This document shows, piece after piece, positions 32,654 through 41,300 of a stretch of 64,000 nucleotides of DNA. The translations under genes and the position numbers were made by a program. This DNA comes from Pseudomonas ovata. GTDB lineage: Bacteria > Pseudomonadota > Gammaproteobacteria > Pseudomonadales > Pseudomonadaceae. The notes under the pieces are model-generated. The model had not been told where the DNA came from. It did not search any database and worked only from the letters and a program-made list of their open reading frames with translations. The stretch's first letter is position 1, and each line of letters opens with the position of its first letter. The DNA lies in the NCBI RefSeq assembly GCF_003131185.1, contig NZ_QFFU01000024.1, positions 39,247 through 103,246 on the forward strand. Reading direction: 5' to 3'.

Positions 32654-34318
32654 ATGTACCGAGAGTTACTTTCGAAACTTCCGGCTGCCGTGCTGTTTGT
32701 GCAGTCCGATCAGGCCAACATCACCTATGCCAACCTGGCAGCGATGGATTTTTTCTCACTCACCGACTGGACCAACCTGAGCGTCCAGGACCTGCTGGCC
32801 GATGAGGAACAGCGAGTTCAGTTCAAAGCCTTCAATGCCCCAGGTGCTGTGCAAGATGGCACCGATGAGTTTGCATTCAAAACTGCAGAGCAGGCGCACA
32901 AGCGCGCTTTAGTACGACGTTCCTCGATCACTGACGGTATCGCCTATCTAATTCAGGGCCTGGACGAGGCACTCAATAGTGTTCCCGGTCCCTGGCACGT
33001 TGCCCTGTTCGATCCTCTGACGGATCTGCCCAATCGCGAGCTGTTGCGCGATCGTATGCACCAGGCCATTCACACGGTGAGCCGCCTCGATCAAGCCTAC
33101 CTGGGCGTGTTGTTCATCGATCTGGACCGGTTCAAGCACATCAATGACACCTACGGCCATGCTGCAGGTGATGCCGTCCTGGTCGAGATTGCGCTGCGCC
33201 TGCGCAGTTGCGTACGTGAGAGCGACACGGTGGCCAGACTCGGCGGCGATGAGTTCGTGGTTCTGGTGTGTAATCTGCGCGATACCCAGGAAACCGTGAT
33301 TGTGGCCCAGCGCATCCTGGATGCCTGTGCCCGTCCCATCCTGGTCGGTGACAGCGTGCTGCAGATCAGTGCCAGCGTGGGTGTCGCTGCATGGCCTACC
33401 GACGGCACGAGTGTTGATGAGTTGCTGCACAATTCGGATATGGCCATGTACAGCAGCAAAGGCGAAGGTCGCAACACGCTGCGTTTCTATGACGCGCAGA
33501 TGAATGCCAAGGCCGAGGCTCGTGCATTGATGGAAGCCGAGCTGAAGGTGGCCCTGAACGACGGTCACTTTGTCCTGCACTACCAGCCCCAGTTTTGTGC
33601 ACGCTCCAACCGCATTGTTGCGGTTGAAGCGCTGATTCGTTGGGAACACCCGCTACGTGGCCTGGTGCCTCCGTCTTGCTTCATCCAGGTCGCGGAAGAA
33701 ACCAACCTCATCACCCCTATCGGTGACTGGGTGCTTCGCGAAGCGGTACAGCAAGGCCGGCGCTGGAAAGACATGGGTCTTGATTTACGGGTCGCGGTCA
33801 ATCTGTCGGGGCGGCAGTTTGTCGATGCCCTGCCCGAGCGGGTCAAAGAGGTGCTCACCCAGTTCGACTTTCCGGCCTCATTGCTGGAGTTGGAGCTGAC
33901 AGAAAGCTTTCTGGTGACGGACACCGACAAGGCCGCGCGCATCCTGCATGCGTTACGCGACCTGGGCGTAAGGGTGGCCCTGGACGACTTCGGCACCGGG
34001 TGGTCTTCGCTCAACTACCTGAAGAACTTTCCGGTCGACACGCTGAAGATCGACCGCTCGTTCATCGGCACCTCGCCTAGCGAGTTTGATGGACGCATTG
34101 TGCGGGCCATCCTGGGCATTGCCCGTGAGTTCAACCTGAGCACATTGGCAGAAGGTGTGGAGACACACGAACAGATGAACAGCCTGCAAGCGCTGGGTTG
34201 CGATGCCTGGCAGGGCTACTTGTTGTCATGTGCCATTTCGGCAGACGACCTGACCGAGTTCTGCCGGCTGACCAATATGGCGACCGACCGGTTTGTAAGT
34301 GCACCGGAGCCACGCTGA
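32654..34318 (+). CDS. GGDEF-EAL c-di-GMP enzyme with PAS-like sensor
   Basis: A 554-residue protein. Residues 1-100 look PAS-like (LLSKLPAAVLFVQSDQANIT). The GGDEF domain is complete with LFIDLDRFKHINDTYGHAAG and RLGGDEFV (about residues 195-202). The EAL domain has VEALIRWEHPLRG (about 323), NLSGRQ, LELELTESF, DDFGTGWSSLNYL and LKIDRSFI, so both activities may be intact. No membrane helix is seen. It would make or degrade cyclic di-GMP, which controls type IV pili and adhesion. The ATG at 32654 starts the PAS part; the stop overlaps the next gene by one base. Its place inside the transfer region is unusual. Confidence 0.93.
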   Translation: MYRELLSKLPAAVLFVQSDQANITYANLAAMDFFSLTDWTNLSVQDLLADEEQRVQFKAFNAPGAVQDGTDEFAFKTAEQAHKRALVRRSSITDGIAYLIQGLDEALNSVPGPWHVALFDPLTDLPNRELLRDRMHQAIHTVSRLDQAYLGVLFIDLDRFKHINDTYGHAAGDAVLVEIALRLRSCVRESDTVARLGGDEFVVLVCNLRDTQETVIVAQRILDACARPILVGDSVLQISASVGVAAWPTDGTSVDELLHNSDMAMYSSKGEGRNTLRFYDAQMNAKAEARALMEAELKVALNDGHFVLHYQPQFCARSNRIVAVEALIRWEHPLRGLVPPSCFIQVAEETNLITPIGDWVLREAVQQGRRWKDMGLDLRVAVNLSGRQFVDALPERVKEVLTQFDFPASLLELELTESFLVTDTDKAARILHALRDLGVRVALDDFGTGWSSLNYLKNFPVDTLKIDRSFIGTSPSEFDGRIVRAILGIAREFNLSTLAEGVETHEQMNSLQALGCDAWQGYLLSCAISADDLTEFCRLTNMATDRFVSAPEPR

Positions 34319-34773
34319 TGGACCTGTTGTCGCTGGTCCTTGTGTGTGCACCGTTTGTTTCCGGCAACACCATGATGGCGATCATGAAGCATGAGTCTGG
34401 CGGCAACCCCTGGGCGATTGGCGTTAACGGCAATCACCGTTTCAAGAAGCCGGACAGCTACCAGACGGCGGTCAGTGAAGCACGGCGCCTGATTGCGGCC
34501 GGAGCCAGCATCGACATGGGGCTGATGCAGATCAACTCCAAGACCATGAGCGGCCTGGGACTGACCGTTGAACAGACCTTTGATCCCTGCACCAATGTGT
34601 ATGCCGGCGGGGTCGTCCTGACGCGTAATTACGTGCAGGCCAGCAAGAAATTCGACACTGAACAGGCTGCATTGCAAGCCGCCCTGTCGGCTTACAACAC
34701 CGGCGACTTCCAACGTGGTGTGCGCAACGGCTATGTGGGCTATGTGCTGAAACAGGCCCGCGCGGCACCTTGA
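34318..34773 (+). CDS. Lytic transglycosylase (VirB1-like)
   Basis: A 151-residue SLT-fold enzyme that would cleave peptidoglycan to allow pilus or secretion apparatus assembly. Catalytic Glu lies in MKHESGGNPWAIGVNGN, followed by DMGLMQINSKTM and AALSAYNTGDFQRG, the usual SLT motifs. The N-terminus is hydrophobic (LLSLVLVCAPFVSG) and may act as a signal. It starts within the stop of the GGDEF-EAL gene. Confidence 0.88.
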   Translation: MDLLSLVLVCAPFVSGNTMMAIMKHESGGNPWAIGVNGNHRFKKPDSYQTAVSEARRLIAAGASIDMGLMQINSKTMSGLGLTVEQTFDPCTNVYAGGVVLTRNYVQASKKFDTEQAALQAALSAYNTGDFQRGVRNGYVGYVLKQARAAP

Positions 34774-34788
34774 GGCTGGAGGACCACC

Positions 34789-35280
34789 ATGAAAACGCTA
34801 TGTCTGTACCTGCTCCTGCTGATGCCGCTGTCGGCGGGGGCCTTCTGTTTCAAGGAAGCCGGACAACGCTACAAGGTCGACCCGCTCCTGCTTCAAGCCA
34901 TCGGCATTCAGGAGAGCGGTCTGCGGCAGGGCGCAACGAACAAGAATTACGATCGCCAGGGCAAGTTGCTCAGCACTGACTACGGCGTCATGCAGATCAA
35001 CACGATCAATGCCAACCGCCTGGTCAGGATGGGCCTGATCAACCAGCCCGAAGACCTGCTAAGGAATGCCTGTTTCAACGTCCAGGCCGGCGCCTGGGTA
35101 TTGGCCCAACACCTGCGGGTGTGCGGCAACACTTGGCGCTGCCTGGGCTCCTACAACGCCGGCTTTAAAAGTACCGCTGGGCAAGAAGCCAAACGGCTGC
35201 GGTATGCCCAGCGCGTTCGAGTGCTGTACGACCGCCTCAAAACGCAGAGCCCACCCCCAGCCAACCTGGCCATCCGCTAA
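34789..35280 (+). CDS. Lytic transglycosylase (R64 PilT-like)
   Basis: A 163-residue exported SLT protein with signal peptide LCLYLLLLMPLSAGA. Motifs are LLLQAIGIQESGLRQGATN with the catalytic Glu, DYGVMQINTINANRL and RCLGSYNAGF. It resembles the small transglycosylase called PilT in IncI1 plasmids. It follows another SLT gene by 15 bases; the two differ in sequence and probably serve the pilus and the type IVB channel separately, which is inference. Confidence 0.88.
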   Translation: MKTLCLYLLLLMPLSAGAFCFKEAGQRYKVDPLLLQAIGIQESGLRQGATNKNYDRQGKLLSTDYGVMQINTINANRLVRMGLINQPEDLLRNACFNVQAGAWVLAQHLRVCGNTWRCLGSYNAGFKSTAGQEAKRLRYAQRVRVLYDRLKTQSPPPANLAIR

Positions 35281-35315
35281 TAACTGCGTCCTGACAGGGA
35301 TGTAGGGAGAATTTC

Positions 35316-35750
35316 ATGAAGCATCTTCTTTTCACTGCCCCTGCGGTGGCCTTGCTGCTGGCTGGCTGTCAGGCGCAGAAACCCGCTACCCCTGATCCCG
35401 CCCTGGTGCGTCTGGTGGCCCAGCAACAGGTGCTGTGGCAGGAAGGCGTCATCAACACTGTCTCACCCCTGCCCGCCGATATGATTAAGGCCAACACCGA
35501 CCAGGTGTCGGTCAACTGGTCCGGTGATGCCGTGGAGCTGCTGTCGCATCTGGCGGTGCAGCGTGGTGCCCGATTCAACTGGACAGGCGTGCGCCTGCCG
35601 CTGCCGGTCAACATTCATGTGCGCGGTGTTACCTACCAGAACCTGCTGCAGATGATCCGCATGCAAACGGCCTGGCGCGCTGACCTGCAGCAAATGCCCA
35701 GCCAGCTGACGCTTGCCTTCATGCCGGCGCAGGCCCCGGAGCAACCATGA
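35316..35750 (+). CDS. traH: DotD/TraH lipoprotein of the type IVB core complex
   Basis: A 144-residue lipoprotein (lipobox LAGC, about Cys19) with a DotD-type periplasmic domain: QVSVNWSGDAVELLSHLAVQ and LPVNIHVRGVTYQNLLQMI. DotD, DotC and DotH form the outer-membrane part of Dot/Icm-like systems. It starts the traH-I-J cluster, and its stop overlaps traI. Confidence 0.9.
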   Translation: MKHLLFTAPAVALLLAGCQAQKPATPDPALVRLVAQQQVLWQEGVINTVSPLPADMIKANTDQVSVNWSGDAVELLSHLAVQRGARFNWTGVRLPLPVNIHVRGVTYQNLLQMIRMQTAWRADLQQMPSQLTLAFMPAQAPEQP

Positions 35751-36550
35751 AAAGATCGCTCCTGATCCTGGCCTTGCTGCAAGGTCTGATGGGCTGTGCC
35801 CAGATGCAGACAACCCGCACACCGGATGCGCCGGAAGGCATGGACAGTTACCTCAACCCCTCCAGACCCGATGCCTCGCAGGTTTCCGATACCCGTCGCC
35901 AGTTGCTTGAAGAAGCCGGGCATACCCTGGGCTTTCGCGGCGGCAAGGCTGAGCGAGCCTGGGAGCTTCGGCAGACGCTGGATGCGCGCTTTGGGCGGCT
36001 GGAGATCCTGTATGACTTCAAGACCCTGATCAGCAAACAGGGTTGGTTGCCGCCTGTGATCAGTGAGGCCATTGACGTGGCTCATATCACGCCCAATCAG
36101 ATCCGCACATCGCACCAGGTGTACGAAATCGTGGTGCCGGAACGCTTCGTCAGTAACCCCCCGTCATGGCGGACCTGGCTACTGGCAGGCCTGGCGACGG
36201 TGGGACCGGACGGACCCGAGTCGTCGGTCATGCCGGAAAACAGCGTGCAAAAAAACCTGTGGCAATCCTCGATCAAGAAGGGCTGGGCCGAAGGCCGTGA
36301 GAGTGCCGACCGTATCCTGGAAGCCAATTTCAACCGCCTGAACCGCGACTACCGGGGCATGTTGTTGTACTCGCAACTGCTCAGGCAGGGCTTTATCACG
36401 CTGCCGGTGGTGAGCGATCAGCAACAGACGGTCACCGGCGACCGCCAGAAGCTGATGACCGGGGATCGGGTGCGCACCATCAAGCAAAACGCAGGCTTTG
36501 TGCCAGACAAGACCCAATGGAAACCTGTGATCAGGAAGGACAAGCCATGA
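35747..36550 (+). CDS. traI: DotC/TraI lipoprotein of the type IVB core complex
   Basis: A 267-residue lipoprotein (lipobox LMGC). The DotC signature is visible in ETRRQLLEE-like ISDTRRQLLEEAGHTLGF context, WELRQTLDARFGRLEILYDF, PPVISEAIDVAHI and WRTWLLAGLATVGP. It works with DotD to place DotH in the outer membrane. It overlaps traH and traJ by four bases each, showing tight translational coupling. Confidence 0.92.
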   Translation: MKRSLLILALLQGLMGCAQMQTTRTPDAPEGMDSYLNPSRPDASQVSDTRRQLLEEAGHTLGFRGGKAERAWELRQTLDARFGRLEILYDFKTLISKQGWLPPVISEAIDVAHITPNQIRTSHQVYEIVVPERFVSNPPSWRTWLLAGLATVGPDGPESSVMPENSVQKNLWQSSIKKGWAEGRESADRILEANFNRLNRDYRGMLLYSQLLRQGFITLPVVSDQQQTVTGDRQKLMTGDRVRTIKQNAGFVPDKTQWKPVIRKDKP

Positions 36551-37710
36551 CCGAACCCACTGAATTTACCCCCTACCCCTTTGAAGGCGGGGTCAATGGC
36601 ACCTCGATGCGTGAGTTTTTTGTCTGGTGTGCCCGACAAAATATCAGCGACATCCATATCCAGGGCGGCAACAACCTGGTGGTCGACCGTTACGGTCGCA
36701 AACGCCGAGCCAGCGCCTTTGTCCTGGCCGACGACTCGTTGTCCAAGGTGGTCGATGAGATTTTCAACCCAGAGATCCGAGCGACTGTGCGCGGCGGTCG
36801 CCCGGTCGACCGTGCCTTGCAACTGGATGGCGACATGTACAGCCGTTACGGGCTTGAGCGTGGTGAGCGGTTGCGTTTTCGCTGCAACTTTGTGCAGGCC
36901 ACAGCAGGCCGGCTGGACAGCACGTTGGCACTGACCATGCGGATTATTCCTTCGGATATTCCGCCGCTGACCAGCATGGGCCTTGAGCCCGATCTATTCG
37001 ATGCGCTGTTACCGCCCAATGGCCTGGGCATCCTGGGCGGGATTACAGGCTCCGGCAAAAGCACCCTGGCCGCTGCGGCCTACCGCTACTGCCTCGACAC
37101 CGATCCGGACCGCAAGATCACTACCCTGGAAGATCCGATCGAGTTTGTCCTGGGCCAGGCCGATGACATTTTGCCGCCGACGCAGCTACAGATTGGGCGT
37201 GATGTAGGGGGCTACGCCGAAGGCATCCGGGCGGATCTACGCCGGGCACCGTCGATTATTGGCATCGGGGAAATGCGCGACTTTGAAACCTTCCAGGCCG
37301 GTGTGCTGGCCGGCCAACTGGGGCACTTCAACTTGACCACGATGCACATTCACTCACCAGGTGAGGCCATCCCGCGCTGCCTGACGATGGTGCCCTCGGA
37401 AATGCGCGAGTCTACGGCCCGAGACCTGCTAGGCGTGCTGCAGTACATCGTGGTGCAGAAGCTGCTGCGCACGACAGACGGAAAGCGCAAGGCGGTGCGT
37501 GAATACATCATCTTCGACGATCCCCTACGCGGGAAGCTGGGCGACATGCCTTATACCCAATGGGGCCAGCACATCGACGGCATTATTCGTGTCGAGGGCC
37601 GACGCATTGCAGATCAGGCCTGGCAGCTCTATCAGCAGGGACACATTGAGCAAAAAGACCTGAAGGAAGCCATGACCAGTCACCAGTTGCGCGAGTTCGA
37701 GAGCGCCTAA
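36547..37710 (+). CDS. traJ: DotB/TraJ ATPase of the type IVB secretion system
   Basis: A 387-residue cytoplasmic hexameric ATPase. Walker A GGITGSGKSTLAAA lies at about residue 164, the Asp box KITTLEDPIEFV follows, Walker B is IIGIGEMRDFETF and the His box HFNLTTMHIHSP. The N-terminus has the DotB feature FFVWCARQNISDIHIQGGNN. The start at 36547 overlaps the traI stop. It energises substrate transfer together with TraU (DotO). Confidence 0.94.
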   Translation: MTEPTEFTPYPFEGGVNGTSMREFFVWCARQNISDIHIQGGNNLVVDRYGRKRRASAFVLADDSLSKVVDEIFNPEIRATVRGGRPVDRALQLDGDMYSRYGLERGERLRFRCNFVQATAGRLDSTLALTMRIIPSDIPPLTSMGLEPDLFDALLPPNGLGILGGITGSGKSTLAAAAYRYCLDTDPDRKITTLEDPIEFVLGQADDILPPTQLQIGRDVGGYAEGIRADLRRAPSIIGIGEMRDFETFQAGVLAGQLGHFNLTTMHIHSPGEAIPRCLTMVPSEMRESTARDLLGVLQYIVVQKLLRTTDGKRKAVREYIIFDDPLRGKLGDMPYTQWGQHIDGIIRVEGRRIADQAWQLYQQGHIEQKDLKEAMTSHQLREFESA

Positions 37711-37747
37711 CGCATTTTGTGTAGTCGCATTCCACGGAGGAAAGCCG

Positions 37748-37966
37748 ATGTACGAGCATTCTAAAAACTGCACCGTGCGTGATCAGAAGGCGTTTCTGGA
37801 CATTGTTGAACTGGTTGCCAGCAGCACACCCGAACAGGTGTGGGCCATGTACTGCTTTGCATCAGGCCTTGTGCAGTACGACATCGAAAGTGCGGTACTA
37901 CTGATGATCGGCCAGGGCAACACTTCGTTTTCCAGGCAGTTCCCGCAACTGCGCAAACACGCCTGA
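37748..37966 (+). CDS. Small hypothetical protein in the tra cluster
   Basis: A 72-residue protein with a good ribosome site (GGAGG, nine bases upstream). It is mostly helical (DQKAFLDIVELVASSTPEQV, then WAMYCFASGLVQYDI). It lies between traJ and traK. No similarity to IcmS or another small Dot/Icm chaperone is clear. Confidence 0.55.
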   Translation: MYEHSKNCTVRDQKAFLDIVELVASSTPEQVWAMYCFASGLVQYDIESAVLLMIGQGNTSFSRQFPQLRKHA

Positions 37967-38059
37967 TCCCCACCTTTCCCGAAATCTGCGCTGATACATC
38001 CTGTTGTCGCCAAGACGACGGTATGGCTGTGTCCGGCGACTTTTCAGCGAGTGTTTTAC

Positions 38060-38350
38060 ATGGACACCAGAAAGAAGTCCGATCTTGAGGCTGGCTATTG
38101 GCGCAACGCTTCACGGCTACTCAACATTTATGGCGTCCCGGCGCCGCTGTTCCTGCTGTACATGCTGTTCTTTCGATTTCCCACTTTCAACACTGTGTAC
38201 GTGGTGACCGGGGTGCTCATCGGGTTTCGTGTGCTCTCGCATTTTGGCTGGACGCTCAAGGTCTTGATTGCTCGACTGGTGTACCTGGTCCGGGGCAACA
38301 AGCTGTCCGGTCGTCCCTGGTGGTATCGGCGGTTCACCGAGAAGGACTAA
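38060..38350 (+). CDS. traK: IcmT/TraK family membrane protein
   Basis: A 96-residue protein with two hydrophobic segments (YGVPAPLFLLYMLFFRFPTF and YVVTGVLIGFRVLSHFGWTL) and a basic tail with PWWYRRF. Size, topology and the position after traJ match the IcmT/TraK family of type IVB systems. The ATG at 38060 (MDTRKK) is preferred over the GTG at 38051. Confidence 0.85.
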   Translation: MDTRKKSDLEAGYWRNASRLLNIYGVPAPLFLLYMLFFRFPTFNTVYVVTGVLIGFRVLSHFGWTLKVLIARLVYLVRGNKLSGRPWWYRRFTEKD

Positions 38351-38353
38351 AAA

Positions 38354-41300
38354 ATGGCATTGTCTATTCAGGATGCGAAAAGACTCGTCACTGAGTTCTG
38401 CAAAACCTATCCCGTCGCTGCCAAAATTCAATACAAACTCAGAGTTACTCAAGAGGAAGCTTTAGATGAACCAAAAGCCACCATTGAACGAGCAGGAAGA
38501 ATCCTCGGAGCCTATTTTCCTGGACGAGGATACGCCGCCTTCGCCGTCTCCAACTTTCGTAACGAAGACGACTTTAAGGGAACTCTTAGGCACGAAATAC
38601 TCGGACATTATGGAATTAACTCGTTCAGTCCACGAGAAAAACGAGCGGTCCTAGGAGCAATAAGCGCTGGGCGAAAATCGCCCGGCTTGAGCATTATCTG
38701 GAATGAAGTAGACAAGCTTTATGTTGGCCTCAGTGAGCTGCGTAAAGCTGAAGAAGTCTTTGCGTTTGCGTGTGAGTCGATCGATCCAGATCGCCGGGTC
38801 AGTCATGCACCAGGCATGCAGGCATTGGAGAAAGCCTGCCTTACACGCGAGCGACCATTTACCTACGACGACTTGATCAATATCACGTCGATGGTGGCTG
38901 AAGGTTTTCATGACCGGTCCCGGTCGCAACAAACCTTCCCATCCTCTGATTCTGCGCAGTTCAAGCAGGAACATCCCATGAAAACCTCTGAATTCCCGGT
39001 CTGGCTGGCTGTGCCGCACGATGACCGCGATAAGGCGCGCTCGAGCGCTGGATTATTGCCAGATGGTCGACCGGCCATCGTTTACGACCAAGAAGCCAGA
39101 TTGTGGTTTGCCCAACCGGGCTGCGACCTCAATCGTATCAATGAGTGGTTGCCTGACCGCAGCCGTCGCGCAGGTGGAGGTGATCCGGAAGCCCAGTTCC
39201 TGGATGCACTGACCGAGGCGGGCCTTGTGATCAAGGGCATGCCGATCATGGATGGCACCAAGCAGCGGGTGTCGACAGTCGATGGCAAGCCCGGCAATAA
39301 AAGCGGTGCGTACTGTGGCTTTCTGGATGGTCGTGCTGCGGGCTGGATGATCAATTACCACCGTGCCAATTCGGCCAAGGACATCATCAAGTGGGTATCC
39401 ACAGGTGGTGATTCCGATCCGCTGAACTCATTGCACATCCGTGCCGGAGCCAGACAGTCCCAGGAGGACTCGGCTCGCGAGCGTGCGGCTCTGCATGAGC
39501 AGAACACGCAAGCGGCCAAACGGCTGTACGACAAATTACCCGGAGCCGACCCCGCGCACCCCTATCTGGTGCGTAAGGGAATCCCCCCTACGCCCGACCT
39601 TCGTCAAACACGAAACGGCGCCCTGGTGGTGCCGTTTTTTAATGCCCAGGGATTGTTCAAAACCCTGCAGTACATCCCTGAAACCGGCGACAAATACCTG
39701 TTCAAGGACGCTCCCAAGCACACGCACTTTCTTGTGGTGGGAGGGCCGCTCAACCCCGCACAACCAATCTTGTATGCCGAAGGCTATGCCACCGCGCGCA
39801 GCCTGAACCTGGCCACCGACCTGCCGGTGGTGATGACCATCGATGCGGGAAACATGGTGGCCGTGGCTGAGGTGCTGAACGAGCGCTACCCCGGAAGTCG
39901 CCACCTGTTCATGGCCGATTTCGATCATGCCAAGAAAGAAAACAAAGGGTTGGTCATGGCCACCCAGGCCGCCGAGCAAGTTGGCGGGCAAGTCCTTTAC
40001 CCCGCTTTCAACGCCGACGAGATCGCTCGCGGCTTTACCGACTTCAACGACCTTCATCAGTCCCGAGGCCTGGACGCCGTGCGCGAACAGACCGCGTCGC
40101 TGATTTATCGGCATGACGAGGTGCCTTCCATGCAAGACAAGAACACGCTTGAGATTCCTGACGCAGCCCTCAGCGCCAATCAGAGCCCGGTCGCGCCGAC
40201 CAACACCCCGGTGGCCGACCAGGCAGGCCAGGTAGTGCCGGTGACGACAGCGCAGTTTGAGCCTTTCAAAGAGGATCTGCCGGCAAGTCCGGCTCCAGAG
40301 GTGGAGCCGTTCAAAGACGATGTGCCGGTAGGACCAGCTCCAGTGCTGGAGCCGTTCAAAGACGATGTGCCAGCAGGACCGGCTCCAGCGTTGGAGCCGT
40401 TCAAAGAGGATGCTCCTGCGTCAGCCGATCGCAACCAGGTCAACGCAGCTGTTACCGATTCGGCCAACGCCGTACCGCAGAGTGCTCCGTCAGAGATCAA
40501 ACTTGCCGGCGTTAACTATTCCGAGCTGGTTCTGGTACACGCGACACCCCGGATGCCCACCGTCAATTCCGACGGCAGTGTGGACATCAACAGTGCGTTT
40601 CATAACGCAGGCGGTTTTGATCAGAAGCCCGATTACTCACAGATGGATGGCCGCAAGCCTCAAGGGATGACTACCCGTGCATCGGTGCATTTCACACTGC
40701 AAGATCCGGTGAGTGATCATGCTTACGGCACATTTGAAGGGCGTGAATTTACAGTCTATGGACGCCTCAACAGTGCTGTAGAGGCAAACGGCGCACCCGA
40801 ATCTCTCTTGACGTCCGACACCGCATTTTTCGCGCCGGACAAGGCTGTAAAATTGCCGGACGCTGTCGTTGTCCAACTCGACCTGGCAAGTCGTCTCAAC
40901 GCAGACGAGTTTGCCAGGCCTGTCGACGGTGGCTGGCTCGTGGCAACTGCCATTACAGAACAGAACCGCTCCCAAGCCGAACAGTTGCTGACCCGCACTG
41001 AAATGAACAATCCAGGGCTCGGGGCTCTGGAAACGCTGACTTTCCTTCGATCCGCCGAAAACGGCGTTGCAGCCGGCGCCGAGGTTTCTAAAACGCTCGC
41101 GCTGAATAGCCTGGACGCGCCTACGATCAACAAGGCGATAGGCATTCGCCACGGGGCCAAGATCGGTTTTGATGGCTGGGCCTCATTCGCGGCACTGGAA
41201 GAGTTCAAGCATTCTTTGCCAGTCACAGCTGAAGAAAAGGCTGCCATTGTCGTGGGACGGCACGACTCGACTGATGGAGACAAGCTGAATACCTATTTCC

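Noticed and set aside
38466..38654. A 62-residue frame inside the start of the polyvalent gene
   Set aside because: The peptide looks protein-like, but the main frame holds the HEILGH motif and conserved-looking sequence here, and no ribosome site precedes the small frame.
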